Below, one piece after another: positions 24,386-32,958 of a stretch of DNA of 64,000 bases; position 1 is the stretch's first letter; each line of letters begins with the position of its first letter. The notes beneath the pieces were generated by a model. That model did no database searches. It saw only the letters and a list, made by a program, of their open reading frames with translations, and was not told the DNA's origin. The translations under genes were made by a program, and so were the position numbers. The stretch is from Candidatus Melainabacteria bacterium (lineage in GTDB: Bacteria; Cyanobacteriota; Vampirovibrionia; Obscuribacterales; Obscuribacteraceae): the NCBI GenBank assembly GCA_003151275.1, contig PLXC01000171.1, forward strand, positions 65,039-129,038. Direction: 5' to 3'.

Positions 24386-26479
24386 TCAGCGTCGATTTTG
24401 CCAGCTCAAAAAACGCATCACTTCAGCTACTGACCAGGCTTGAGCGATACTGCCGCGAGGTAAATGAGGGCGCGAACCATCAAAAATTTCGGAAATAGAT
24501 CCCAGTCCAGCCTCTTCCACGAGGTGGCTAAGGAGCGGCTGCATCACTAAATTGATGCGCGCTGTTGTCTCAGGCAGAAGACCAAATACGTTTATCAATG
24601 CATCACAGTAGGCACCTAAGAACCATGGCCATGCCATGCCTTGGTGATATGAGAGATCTCTATGGTATTGGTCTGCGTGCACAAAACCGCAGCCGTACAC
24701 ACCCTGATAGGCAGGATCCACCGCCGTCAGGGTGCGCACACCCATCGGGGTAAGTAGTTCTGATTCGATCGCGATCAAAACTGATTTTTCTTGGGCGGTC
24801 GTCAAGGCTCTGTACGGAAGCGATACCGCCAACAATTGATTGGGCCTGATGCTTTGCTCCGGTAATGTTGATGAACCATATCCTAGATCTATCACATCAA
24901 AAAGGCACTGGCGATCAGGATTCCAGAACTTTTGCATCGACTGGCGAGCCAGAGTGGCAAGATTCTCCAGCTCGGCAATGGTACCATCCGTGCTGCTCAC
25001 GGAGCGTGCAAAGAAAATCACCGTCTCTAAATAGTTGTACCAAAGAGCGCTCAACTCCACTGCTTTGCCGGCCCGCGGCGTAATTGGAAAGTCAGCTACC
25101 TTTGTGTCCATCCACGTAAATTCCTGATGAACTCCCGAACATTTCAGTAGTCCATCAGCTGGATCGATTTTGATGTTTTTGTTAGTGCCATTTATGTAGT
25201 GGCCCGCCGCCTCGATCAGATGGGGCAGCTGCTCTTTGACAAACTCTAAATCCTTGGTGGTTTTGTGATACTGATAGAGTGCCCATGCCCACCAAAGAGT
25301 GACGTCGGCAGCTCCGTATTCAAACCCGCCTGGGCTCTTAGAGTCCTCTATATAGCGGTTTGGAAGCAGTCCACCTTTGATCTTTGAGACGTAATTTCGC
25401 AGAATGCGTTTGCCGTCATCGAATCTCCTTGTGGCCATCGTCAAGCCAGGCATTGATATCATCGCCGCTCGGCCAGATTCGCTGAACCACGGATAGCCTT
25501 CCATGACGCCCAGTTCGGACTCTTCGCTGGCTGTCTTGCCGACAAGAAATTGATCGCAAGCAAAGACTAATAAATTAGTCGCCTGGGTGCGGGGTAGATT
25601 TGCTTGCTTAAGCAGCCCACGTTGCCGTTTAAGAGCGGTCTCAACAGCGCCGTGACAATCTGGTGTCTCAACCGGTCGGTCAAGACTGGCACCGATAGAA
25701 AACTGTTGATTGGCATCAAGCGTGGTTGAAACGCTGCCGACGAAAAACAGATCTTCGCAGTCAGGAAGTCCTCTGGCTGTTTCTTCAGGCCAATGATAAT
25801 CCCACCACCATTGTTTCTGCGATTCATATTCGCCCTTGTTCCAAGTCAAGCACAAGCGTTTGGCTGATTCGTTAAGGATGATCACTGAATGATTTGGCGA
25901 GACAAACTGAGGATAGCGATCGTCTGATGAGCCCGATACCTTTTCGTGGAACTTTCTGAAGCCGGTCAAGAATCTCACTGAGAGCTTCACGTCATCTGGC
26001 GGATTATCCATGTCAGGCAGCCACGTATAACCAATGTGAACCTCGTTCGTTCCCCATGTCAGGGAACATTCTTTGATCAAATAATTGCCGTTGATCTGGT
26101 AAACCCAAGTTGGCGTGGGCAGCATCGTAAACGATTCAATCTGCTTGTAACCCGTTGGTGATACCACCCCTGATGCCCAATGATTGGTAGCCAGTTGATG
26201 GACGGTACCGTTCAATGTAAGCAGCTCATCAACCTGCGAGAGAATGACGTGGCGGTCGTGCGGGGGGTCTAGAGCTGATACGAGAAGCCCATGATAACGG
26301 CGCGTGTGGGCACCAGAAACGGTGCCACAGCTGTAGCCGCCGAGCCCATTGGTCAAAAGCCACTCGCGATGGTCTGGCTGTTCTCTAGATGGGTACCAGA
26401 GCGGAACCTCATAATTGAGGTCGGCGTATTTCGATTTTAACCAGCTGATTAACCCGAAGGTCATGAGTGCCTCCGCCAT
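24386..26479 (-). CDS. amylo-alpha-1,6-glucosidase (glycogen debranching enzyme)
   Basis: 697 residues, the bacterial/archaeal type of glycogen debranching enzyme (GH133 with N-terminal GDE domain). It hydrolyses alpha-1,6 branch points of glycogen in the cytoplasm. Seen: EWLLTNGLGGYSCGTVSGAH then TRRYHGLLVSAL near residues 38-70, the start of the GDE_N domain; the alpha/alpha toroid from about 290 with GYPWFSESGRAAMISMPG, NRYIEDSKSPGGFEY, YGAADVTLWWAWAL, and YHQGMAWPWFLGAY near 620. The start is either ATG 26479 or the ATG 15 bases downstream, which has GGAGG in front. Implies glycogen storage in the organism. A palindrome follows the gene. Confidence 0.92.
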   Translation of the reverse strand: MAEALMTFGLISWLKSKYADLNYEVPLWYPSREQPDHREWLLTNGLGGYSCGTVSGAHTRRYHGLLVSALDPPHDRHVILSQVDELLTLNGTVHQLATNHWASGVVSPTGYKQIESFTMLPTPTWVYQINGNYLIKECSLTWGTNEVHIGYTWLPDMDNPPDDVKLSVRFLTGFRKFHEKVSGSSDDRYPQFVSPNHSVIILNESAKRLCLTWNKGEYESQKQWWWDYHWPEETARGLPDCEDLFFVGSVSTTLDANQQFSIGASLDRPVETPDCHGAVETALKRQRGLLKQANLPRTQATNLLVFACDQFLVGKTASEESELGVMEGYPWFSESGRAAMISMPGLTMATRRFDDGKRILRNYVSKIKGGLLPNRYIEDSKSPGGFEYGAADVTLWWAWALYQYHKTTKDLEFVKEQLPHLIEAAGHYINGTNKNIKIDPADGLLKCSGVHQEFTWMDTKVADFPITPRAGKAVELSALWYNYLETVIFFARSVSSTDGTIAELENLATLARQSMQKFWNPDRQCLFDVIDLGYGSSTLPEQSIRPNQLLAVSLPYRALTTAQEKSVLIAIESELLTPMGVRTLTAVDPAYQGVYGCGFVHADQYHRDLSYHQGMAWPWFLGAYCDALINVFGLLPETTARINLVMQPLLSHLVEEAGLGSISEIFDGSRPHLPRGSIAQAWSVAEVMRFLSWQNRR

Positions 26480-26618
26480 AATCGTACCCTCTTCACTTGT
26501 GTCCTAGGGCTCGTTTCAAAAAAGCATTTGTTATACGATATTCTCTAGTATGAATTTTGAAATTGAAAACACCGAGGTTCGACATAAAGTCGAACGCCCA
26601 GTGCTGTCAATCCAGCTC

Positions 26619-27470
26619 CTACTCGTTCTCAGGCATCGTGGCGTGGATCGTTTCGATACGCTTCCAGTCCTGAGTCGGTTTGTCGTAGTAGTAGCGTTCG
26701 CCGTTGAACTCCAGTCGGAAGACGAAACCCAGGTACTGAGCCGCCTTACCGCATGCGTGGAAACGCCGGCCGTAGAGCTTGTAGACTTGGTTCGGTGTGG
26801 CGATTTCTTCATCCATACGAAGCTTGAGCACCATGACCCCAGGGTCCGTTGCGCCCTTGCCGCGTCCATCAATAACCAAGTCTGCGCTTTTGATGGCGTA
26901 GTTAACCTGGTCGTGCTCGCTGCCTGTCCATTCGTGAATCTTGTGTGCGTCGCGAAGACGAGCAAGTTCAGCGGCCGGACCGGGGCGCACACGTTCTTCG
27001 TCACCAACAGCCTTGTCGGCAATGACAACGATTGCCCAGGCGGCGTCGGCGAAGTTGCGTCGGCTGAAAGACCGAGCTTTGAGAACAACTTCGGAACGGT
27101 GGCAGGCGACGATACGGGAAATCTCGGTGATGTCTGCTTTGGAGAAGCCGAGTTTCTTCAAGTACATGCGAGTCCATTTGGCGCCAGCGGTTGCGTGGTT
27201 GTCGGGGTCGATTCCGCCGCCGATGTCATGCAAGAAGCCAGCTACCGGAATGATCACGTCGCGCGTGTGCGCAGAGAGCATGCCGGGAATGAGACGTTCG
27301 ATCGAAGTTGCCAGGCTGATGGCGACGTCGCGAACGAGTGTGAAGTGAGTCAAATCGTGATACGTCTGACTTGCCCTCTTACGGTCGCCTTCTTCACAAA
27401 GTGCGAGTACCTCCGCGTCGTTGTAAATTTGCGGCACGAGGGTCTTGTAATCGGGTTGTGGCTGTTCCAT
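26619..27470 (-). CDS. HD-domain phosphohydrolase
   Basis: 283 residues. HD-superfamily metal-dependent phosphohydrolase, probably acting on a nucleotide or cyclic nucleotide. Seen: THFTLVRDVA near residue 40 with an upstream His, GFLHDIGGGID near 77 (the HD pair), NHATAGAKW, and IVACHRSEVV near 120. The C-terminal 80 residues (YKLYGRRFHACGKAAQYLGF) are not part of the HD core. CGGAGGATAC just before the ATG gives a strong start. A larger frame on the opposite strand is a shadow of high GC3. Confidence 0.82.
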   Translation of the reverse strand: MEQPQPDYKTLVPQIYNDAEVLALCEEGDRKRASQTYHDLTHFTLVRDVAISLATSIERLIPGMLSAHTRDVIIPVAGFLHDIGGGIDPDNHATAGAKWTRMYLKKLGFSKADITEISRIVACHRSEVVLKARSFSRRNFADAAWAIVVIADKAVGDEERVRPGPAAELARLRDAHKIHEWTGSEHDQVNYAIKSADLVIDGRGKGATDPGVMVLKLRMDEEIATPNQVYKLYGRRFHACGKAAQYLGFVFRLEFNGERYYYDKPTQDWKRIETIHATMPENE

Positions 27471-27931
27471 GTATCCTCCGGATAGTTACACCTCCATTCG
27501 CACCTGTTCGATGAACAGCTGCTGTTTGAGAGATTTGGTTGAAGAAAAATTGACTACATCGATCCAAAACGCAGGTCGCACCCTAATCCAGCAAACTTGA
27601 AATTTTCGGTTGGAAAAGGCTGAGGTGTGGGGCTCCGGGGTTTTTAAATGGAAAAGATGTGTGGCCTCACCCTAACAATTTGAGGTTAGCCAGCTCAATA
27701 GCTGTGCCTGCTTATAATTCGCAGCTTTCGCATGACCAATTGGCAGTTTTTGTTTTCGCTAAGTGCATTCGCCGATCTGCGCGAGCCGACAAAAAGCTCC
27801 AAACGCAGATGGAACACGGTTATCAAGCAGTAATCTTAAGGGGCACTTCTGGACAAACGCGCGGCTCAGCAGCAGTCGCTAGCTGAGCCGCGCCATTGCA
27901 TTTGATTAAGCACAAGCTAAAAGCAGCCTGA
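27471..27931. other. intergenic region with a strong terminator
   Basis: 460 bases; apart from the terminator at 27859-27893 nothing gene-like is visible. It includes the promoter region of the HD gene. Confidence 0.5.
27859..27893 (-). terminator. terminator of the MerR-like gene
   Basis: GCGCGGCTCAGC and GCTGAGCCGCGC form a perfect 12-base stem with an 11-base loop, followed on the minus strand by GTTTGTCC. It lies 38 bases after the stop of the MerR-like gene. The T-run is weak. Confidence 0.65.
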
Positions 27932-28684
27932 TTACTCTGGTTCTATGCCGACGGGTGTGGCCATCACCGTGATCAGATGTTCGATCAGTCGTTCTGCCTG
28001 GCTGCGCCCAAGCTCGTCCCAGTGCGCCACATTGTACGATTTGACTGAGTAAGAGTCCGCCTGCTCGTCTGTCCAACCCACGAGGTCGAGGGCTCTGCCC
28101 AATACGGTCAAGTAATTTTGGTCAGTGACCTCACCCAACCCAAGCATATCGCTGTCGCTGGGACCGGGATCTTCGGCAGCCACATTCAGGTTCACAGCTG
28201 GGCCCAAGTTTATCTCTTCGGCCGGGTAGGTCTTCACTTCGGGCACGAACTCTTGCGGCATGGGCTGCCACGGTGAGGTGATTTCGCCCTGAAGCTCTTG
28301 CTTGAGAGTGACTGAAATGAGCAGCTGCCTAAGTTCGTCAATTTGACGCGATATTTCTATAAACCGTCGTTCGGTGAAGCTTCTGAATCCAATCAACGCT
28401 TCCATAAGCACTTCAGGATTGCCTGGAGGTGTGGGCAGTCCAATCAATTTTGGCGATACTAAGCCTTCTGCTTCCAGCTGTGGACGAATTTGCGAAGTCG
28501 GCCAGCCCTGGTCGACTAACTCTTTGATCCGTTCGAGAACTGACAGATCTTCGGCTCGATATTGCCTTTGTTGCCCGCGTCCGCGTTTGATTTCCAACCC
28601 GAACATGAGTTCCCATCGCCTCAGCTGGTGCACGGATAAGGTCAGGCGGGCAGCTACTGCGTTAATCGACATCAGTTCGGTCAT
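27932..28684 (-). CDS. MerR-like DNA-binding protein with long C-terminal part
   Basis: 250 residues. A MerR-type winged helix at 3-68 (SINAVAARLTLSVHQLRRWE, then RGQQRQYRAEDLSVLERIKEL). A helical linker at about 90-125 follows, then an acidic Pro-rich stretch, and a C-terminal domain at about 190-245 (LDLVGWTDEQADSYSVKSY and a helix LGRSQAERLIEHL). That last part resembles the W..Y...G.S.A..L...L pattern seen at C-termini of some phage and cyanobacterial DNA-interacting proteins, which is inference. ATG 28684 is preferred to an upstream start because GAGGAA lies in front of it. The upstream region holds TACT-N9-AGTA, a possible operator. Monocistronic. Confidence 0.7.
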   Translation of the reverse strand: MTELMSINAVAARLTLSVHQLRRWELMFGLEIKRGRGQQRQYRAEDLSVLERIKELVDQGWPTSQIRPQLEAEGLVSPKLIGLPTPPGNPEVLMEALIGFRSFTERRFIEISRQIDELRQLLISVTLKQELQGEITSPWQPMPQEFVPEVKTYPAEEINLGPAVNLNVAAEDPGPSDSDMLGLGEVTDQNYLTVLGRALDLVGWTDEQADSYSVKSYNVAHWDELGRSQAERLIEHLITVMATPVGIEPE

Positions 28685-28947
28685 GAATTCCTCGACGACT
28701 TGTATCCCTAATTTATACACCATACTAGCGCAGCTAGGACAGCACCGCTATTACTATAACAATTAGTATAAAAAATCAAAAAGAAGTGGGTCGGGTCGCG
28801 CCCGAGTCCACTTCCGCACAACCACAAAGGAGTCTGAGGATTTTTCTACAGCGAACTTAAAGGCAGCTTCAATCAAAGACTGAAGACGCGTTTAGTAATC
28901 GCTGAGATTTGTCCTTCAAACTCCTTCTGTTGTGCTTAAGCAGGTGC

Positions 28948-29463
28948 TTAGTTCACCCGAAGCTGACCGTTGCTGTCGTACCAGACGTAGCCGCGGTAGT
29001 AGTTGTCCCAACTGGCGACGTGGCTGATGGTGTAAGAGCGACCGTAGCCGTCGTAGACCTGTTCGTAGACGATGCGGGTTGACGGATAGTAGCCACCGTT
29101 GTTCCAGCCGCCGTTGTTCCATCCACCATTCGGATAGCGATAACCGCCGCCGCCGATGATGATGTCGATGCCACCGCGACCGCGACCGTAGTCGTATCCG
29201 TTGTAGCCCCGGTCACCGTTGTTGCCGCGATAGTCGCCGTGGATGTTGCCGTTGCGATAGTCGCCACGATCGCCGCCGCGGTAATCACCACGATGGTCGC
29301 CGCCTTGGAAGTTGCCGCCACGGAAGTTGCCGCCTTGGAAGTTGCCACCCTGGTGAGAGTTGCCGCCTTGCTGGCGAACGTTGTGATGTTGCGCTTGTGC
29401 CGTGCCTGCGGTGCAAAGAATAATGACCGCGAGGGCTGCGAACAATGTGCTTGTCTTTTTCAT
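28948..29463 (-). CDS. secreted Gly/Asn/Arg-rich protein
   Basis: 171 residues. Signal peptide at 1-25 (MKKTSTLFAALAVIILC, cut after AQA). The mature part has about ten GGN(F/S)xG-type units, then a Tyr/Gly/Arg/Asp-rich stretch, a GGIDIIIGGGG core, and a C-terminal domain about residues 125-171 ending GYVWYDSNGQLRVN with many aromatics. GAGGAC precedes the ATG at 29463; a longer frame lacks a ribosome site. Probably an extracellular or surface protein of low complexity. Family not recognised. Confidence 0.75.
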   Translation of the reverse strand: MKKTSTLFAALAVIILCTAGTAQAQHHNVRQQGGNSHQGGNFQGGNFRGGNFQGGDHRGDYRGGDRGDYRNGNIHGDYRGNNGDRGYNGYDYGRGRGGIDIIIGGGGYRYPNGGWNNGGWNNGGYYPSTRIVYEQVYDGYGRSYTISHVASWDNYYRGYVWYDSNGQLRVN

Positions 29464-30004
29464 ACGTTTGTCCTCTTGGGTGGTTAGCACGATTTCTCGA
29501 TGCACTCACCCTTTTTAGATTGTGAAATGCGCGTGTCTTCCACCGTGGAAAACAGCTACGCTAAAAGTCGATGCGCCAAAAAACCCCAGTCACACGTGAA
29601 TCCGTTAATCACCACACTTCTTGAAAGAAGCGCAGAGAGCATCGGAAAAGCTGAAGGGACTAGTGTTTAAAGGGAAGTTTGGGGCGGTCGACAGGGAAAG
29701 AATTGGAAATAACGGTTTGACGCTATCAAATAAGCGAAAACCAACACAATAGCTAGCTCTGCGGAGATGGGGGAGATTACGCTCATCTGGAATTAGTTTC
29801 CTCTTTACAATTCCCTCGTCTGCCCTAGTGAAGGAGCTTCCCGAGCCGCAGGACCTGTTCGCAAGCTAGCGCACTCGCGCTATCAGATTGATTTCTCAAG
29901 CAGTGGGAAAATTGGTCCACTGAAACTACAATATCCAAATCAGGGAAGTTAGCGATGCAATGCCTACCACGGTTGGAGGTGATTCATCGCTGTGAGGGGG
30001 TAAT
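29464..30004. other. 540-base intergenic region
   Basis: Divergent spacer between the secreted Gly-rich protein and the deoB operon. No convincing ORF or RNA gene seen; promoters of both neighbours expected. GTGAGGGGG just before 30005 is the deoB ribosome site. Confidence 0.5.
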
Positions 30005-31276
30005 GTGGCTAGCCAAACTGGAAACACGAGTGAACAAGGGCTTCGACGAGCATTTGTGGTTGTCGTCGATGGTTGCGGAATCGGTGCCGCTCCGGATGCT
30101 CTGGAGTTTGGTGATCAAAACACCTGCAATACCCTCGCCAATACTGCCCGAGAGACCGGTGGTCTCAAGCTCCCCAATATGGCACGACTCGGTCTAGGCA
30201 ATATTTCTCCAATAGCTGGGATTCAAACGGTGGACAAAAGCATCGGCTTGTTTGGCAAACTGCAGGAAGTCAGCAACGGCAAAGACACACAAACCGGTCA
30301 CTGGGAAATGATGGGCGTAGTCAATCAGATCGCCTTTCCCTATTACCCGGATGGGTTCCCGCCAGACGTGATTCAGAGATTCATCGATGAAACTGGCTGC
30401 AAGGGCGTGCTTTGCAATAAGCCGGCCTCAGGCACCAAGGTGTTAGACGAGCTAGCGGAGGAGCATCAACGCACTGGGTATCCGATTGTTTACACAAGCG
30501 GTGACAGCGTTTTTCAGATCGCCACGCATGAGAAAACAACGCCGCTGGAAACGCTCTACAAATGGTGTCAGATCGCCCGAAAGCAACTGCAAGGGAAGCA
30601 TCGAGTTGGTCGCGTAATCGCCCGACCATTTACCGGCAGCCCTGGAAATTGGAAGAGAATGAGTGGTGATCGTCACGACTACGCCGTGCCACCGCCCTCG
30701 CCAACTTTGCTGGATGCTTTGATTGAACAAGGCATTGGCGTTTTCGGAGTCGGCAAAATTGAGGACATTTTTACAGGACAGGGTCTCACACATGCCAAAC
30801 ATACTGGCTCAAATCGAGAAGGTCTCGAGCTGACGCTGCAATCGATCACGAGCGATATCGACTACGACAAGCTCCGCATCGTCAAGGAAAAACCAGAACA
30901 TGTGCAATTCATATTCACCAACCTAGTCGACACCGACTCTCTTTATGGGCACCGTCGAGACGCTAAAGGCTATGCCACGGCCTTGACTGAAATTGACCAG
31001 TGGCTGGGCAAGATTCTTTCTTCCATGACCAATGATGATCTGCTGATTATTTCGTCCGATCATGGAAACGACCCGACCGCGCCAGGAACTGACCATACTC
31101 GCGAGTTTGTGCCCCTGCTTGCGTATTCGCCAAGTTTGTCGGCCAGCTCTGATTTCAATGTCGGCATTCGCGATGGTTTCACCGATGTCGCTGCCAGTGT
31201 TGCCGATTGGCTCGGCACGAAGTGGGAAGGTCCCGGCGTTTCGTTTGTGTCCAATGTCCCGGCTGCAGCCGTTTGA
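30005..31276 (+). CDS. deoB: phosphopentomutase
   Basis: 423 residues. Interconverts (deoxy)ribose-1-phosphate and (deoxy)ribose-5-phosphate, linking nucleoside phosphorolysis to central metabolism. Alkaline-phosphatase superfamily marks: VVVVDGCGIGAAPDA near residue 18 (metal Asp), TCNTLANTA with the catalytic Thr, GKDTQTGHWEMMG near 95, DTDSLYGHRRDAKGYA near 305 and SSDHGNDPTAPGTDHTRE near 355 (metal ligands). GTG start with GAGGGGG in front. First gene of a deoB, PNP-like, PNP unit; the next gene's ribosome site overlaps the deoB stop. Confidence 0.95.
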   Translation: MASQTGNTSEQGLRRAFVVVVDGCGIGAAPDALEFGDQNTCNTLANTARETGGLKLPNMARLGLGNISPIAGIQTVDKSIGLFGKLQEVSNGKDTQTGHWEMMGVVNQIAFPYYPDGFPPDVIQRFIDETGCKGVLCNKPASGTKVLDELAEEHQRTGYPIVYTSGDSVFQIATHEKTTPLETLYKWCQIARKQLQGKHRVGRVIARPFTGSPGNWKRMSGDRHDYAVPPPSPTLLDALIEQGIGVFGVGKIEDIFTGQGLTHAKHTGSNREGLELTLQSITSDIDYDKLRIVKEKPEHVQFIFTNLVDTDSLYGHRRDAKGYATALTEIDQWLGKILSSMTNDDLLIISSDHGNDPTAPGTDHTREFVPLLAYSPSLSASSDFNVGIRDGFTDVAASVADWLGTKWEGPGVSFVSNVPAAAV

Positions 31277-31286
31277 GGAGAATGTT

Positions 31287-31808
31287 GTGGAATTAAAAGG
31301 GGCGAAGATAATTGACTTCACGGGCAAAGTTGCCGGTGCTCAGCACTTCGACAATTTTTCCGATCAAGTGACCAAGGCTATCCGCAGTCATGAGGGCACC
31401 AAAATTGCTGTTGTTATTGATGCTGGATTTGGGTTTGAAACCGAGGCACCACATTTGGTATCGGATCATATAAACTTGACCGGCACGAATCCGCTCTTGG
31501 GTCCGAACGACACCTGCGGCGAACGGTTCCCCGTGGTCAACGACATCTATGTCACTCATTTCGTTCCGGGCAAAATACTGCCGGCCATTCAGCAAGGTGT
31601 TTTGGGCGGTCTAAAGCAAGGCTTCGCCCCAAGCGCAGATGAGATCAAGAGATTGAAAACGCTTGGCGCTGAATTCTTTTCTTACAATCTCGCCCAAACA
31701 ATGATTGTCGCTGCTCATTCAGGCTGGAAAGTATTAGGAATCGTTCTGCCGTCGCGCTTGCCAGTCGACGGTGCTCTGATGAATGAAGTTAAATCGCTTG
31801 TCAATTAG
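31287..31808 (+). CDS. partial PNP homolog (C-terminal half) with conserved substrate loop
   Basis: 173 residues from a GTG with GAGGAG 6 bases upstream. It matches only the second half of trimeric purine nucleoside phosphorylases: VSDHINLTGTNPLLGPND and CGERFPVVNDIY (the DHINL/GPND loop, with the Phe equivalent to Phe159 of human PNP), then QQGVLGGLKQGFAPSADEIKRL and LGAEFF..NLAQTMIVAAHSGW, which align with the GPS(F/Y)E and GMSTVPE regions but have lost the catalytic Glu, the Met and the TN motif. The phosphate-binding N-terminal half is absent. So on its own it should be inactive. It sits 10 bases after deoB and 8 before a full-length PNP. Confidence 0.75.
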   Translation: MELKGAKIIDFTGKVAGAQHFDNFSDQVTKAIRSHEGTKIAVVIDAGFGFETEAPHLVSDHINLTGTNPLLGPNDTCGERFPVVNDIYVTHFVPGKILPAIQQGVLGGLKQGFAPSADEIKRLKTLGAEFFSYNLAQTMIVAAHSGWKVLGIVLPSRLPVDGALMNEVKSLVN

Positions 31809-31816
31809 GAGACGGT

Positions 31817-32662
31817 ATGAAGACTGAATCTTGGAATATCGAAGGAAAGTCGGCTGCCAGCGCTGTCGGCGTTTTGAAGGCAGTGTGCAAGCGAGTTCCT
31901 GACGCAGCTGTTGTTCTTGGGTCGGGTGTCAATGTTTTGATGGATTTACACGATCCAGTTGCATTGCCCTTTGAGGAAGTATTCGGCATCGCGCCGACGA
32001 TTGCAGGGCACGCCGGTTCAATGGTCATCGGTCGATTGAAGGAGGATCAGGATAGTCCGCTCGTCGCTGTTTTACGCGGACGTTTCCATTTGTACGAAGG
32101 TCACAACTGGCCGGTTGTCACATTGCCTGCTCGCGTCCTGGTTGAGTGGGGCGTGCCAAAGTTGTTTCTGACTAACGCCGCTGGCGGGTTGAACAAGAGC
32201 TTTCATGTCGGCGATTTGATGGTTTTGACAGGATATCGCGATTTCCTCAATCCAAAACTGAAGGAAACTGGGCTTGTGCCCGCCCTCATGTCAGAAGCTG
32301 AGAACTGTGCCAACGACCTAACGGCGCATCTTTTAGAGATCGGCAAGAAATTGACTGCTGCCGACAAATCATTCGTGCCGATGCAACAAGGCACTTATGC
32401 TGCCTGTTTGGGACCGTCTTACGAGACCATGGCGGAGATAGAAATGCTGCGACGTCTGCAAGCAGATGCGGTTGGGATGTCTACTGTGCCTGAATTGCAG
32501 ACTACAGCTGGCACTCAAACCCAATCTGCTGCGATTTCCGTAGTCACGAACGTATGGAAAGACGATGAGCCAATGGGTGGGCATGAAGAAGTGCTAGAAG
32601 CGTCTAAACAAGCTTCGCTTCGCTTGGACAAACTATTCCACGCGATACTCACCGCCCTCTAA
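31817..32662 (+). CDS. purine nucleoside phosphorylase
   Basis: 281 residues. Cleaves purine (deoxy)nucleosides with phosphate to base and pentose-1-phosphate, which deoB then converts. Seen: AAVVLGSGV near 30 (phosphate site), GRFHLYEGHNW near 90 (His86 in human PNP), TNAAGGLN near 120, CLGPSYETMAE near 200 (catalytic Glu), VGMSTVPE near 220 and SVVTNVW near 240 (catalytic Asn). The segment where PNPs have RDHINLPG...GPND...RFP is changed to TGYRDFLNPKLKETGLVP, with neither DHINL nor the subunit-bridging Phe; both are kept in the neighbouring partial homolog. TAGGAGACGGT before the ATG. Symbol left blank because deoD and punA types are not separable here with certainty. Confidence 0.9.
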   Translation: MKTESWNIEGKSAASAVGVLKAVCKRVPDAAVVLGSGVNVLMDLHDPVALPFEEVFGIAPTIAGHAGSMVIGRLKEDQDSPLVAVLRGRFHLYEGHNWPVVTLPARVLVEWGVPKLFLTNAAGGLNKSFHVGDLMVLTGYRDFLNPKLKETGLVPALMSEAENCANDLTAHLLEIGKKLTAADKSFVPMQQGTYAACLGPSYETMAEIEMLRRLQADAVGMSTVPELQTTAGTQTQSAAISVVTNVWKDDEPMGGHEEVLEASKQASLRLDKLFHAILTAL

Positions 32663-32958
32663 CTTGATCGGGATTGCTGGGAGCGCCGGCATGCCTGCCG
32701 AAAGCGAACTCTAAAAGCACGCAATTTAGTCCGTGATCACCTGGACACGCTCAAGCAATCCGAAGAGCGCTTGTCAAAGTATGTCTTGTCTTGCCGTCTG
32801 TCCTTGTGCCACCGTATATGGTGCCTCGAAGATCAAATTTTTTTTAGTAACCAGCCGAGGGAGGACGGTCTTGCGACCGGACTCCCTCAATTGATCATTA
32901 CTAAACCAACAATCACGACCAGCTTAACGTGGGGCGTGTGCCTCCGTTCAAGCTGTCG
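32663..32958. other. intergenic region with a large inverted repeat
   Basis: Between convergent genes (pnp, plus strand; TPR-like, minus strand). Contains the inverted repeat at 32843-32905. No gene seen. Confidence 0.6.
32843..32905. repeat. nested inverted repeat between convergent genes
   Basis: Outer arms TTTAGTAA (32843-32850) and TTACTAAA (32898-32905); inner arms GAGGGAGGACGGTC and GACCGGACTCCCTC around TTGC, 12 of 14 paired. A run of eight T precedes it on the plus strand, so it does not look like a usual terminator in either direction, though its position between 3' ends suggests a barrier role. Confidence 0.6.

Noticed and set aside
26550..27485. 311-codon plus-strand frame
   Set aside because: Shadow of the minus-strand HD-domain gene, which has the HD motif and a CGGAGG site; high GC3 opens the opposite frame.
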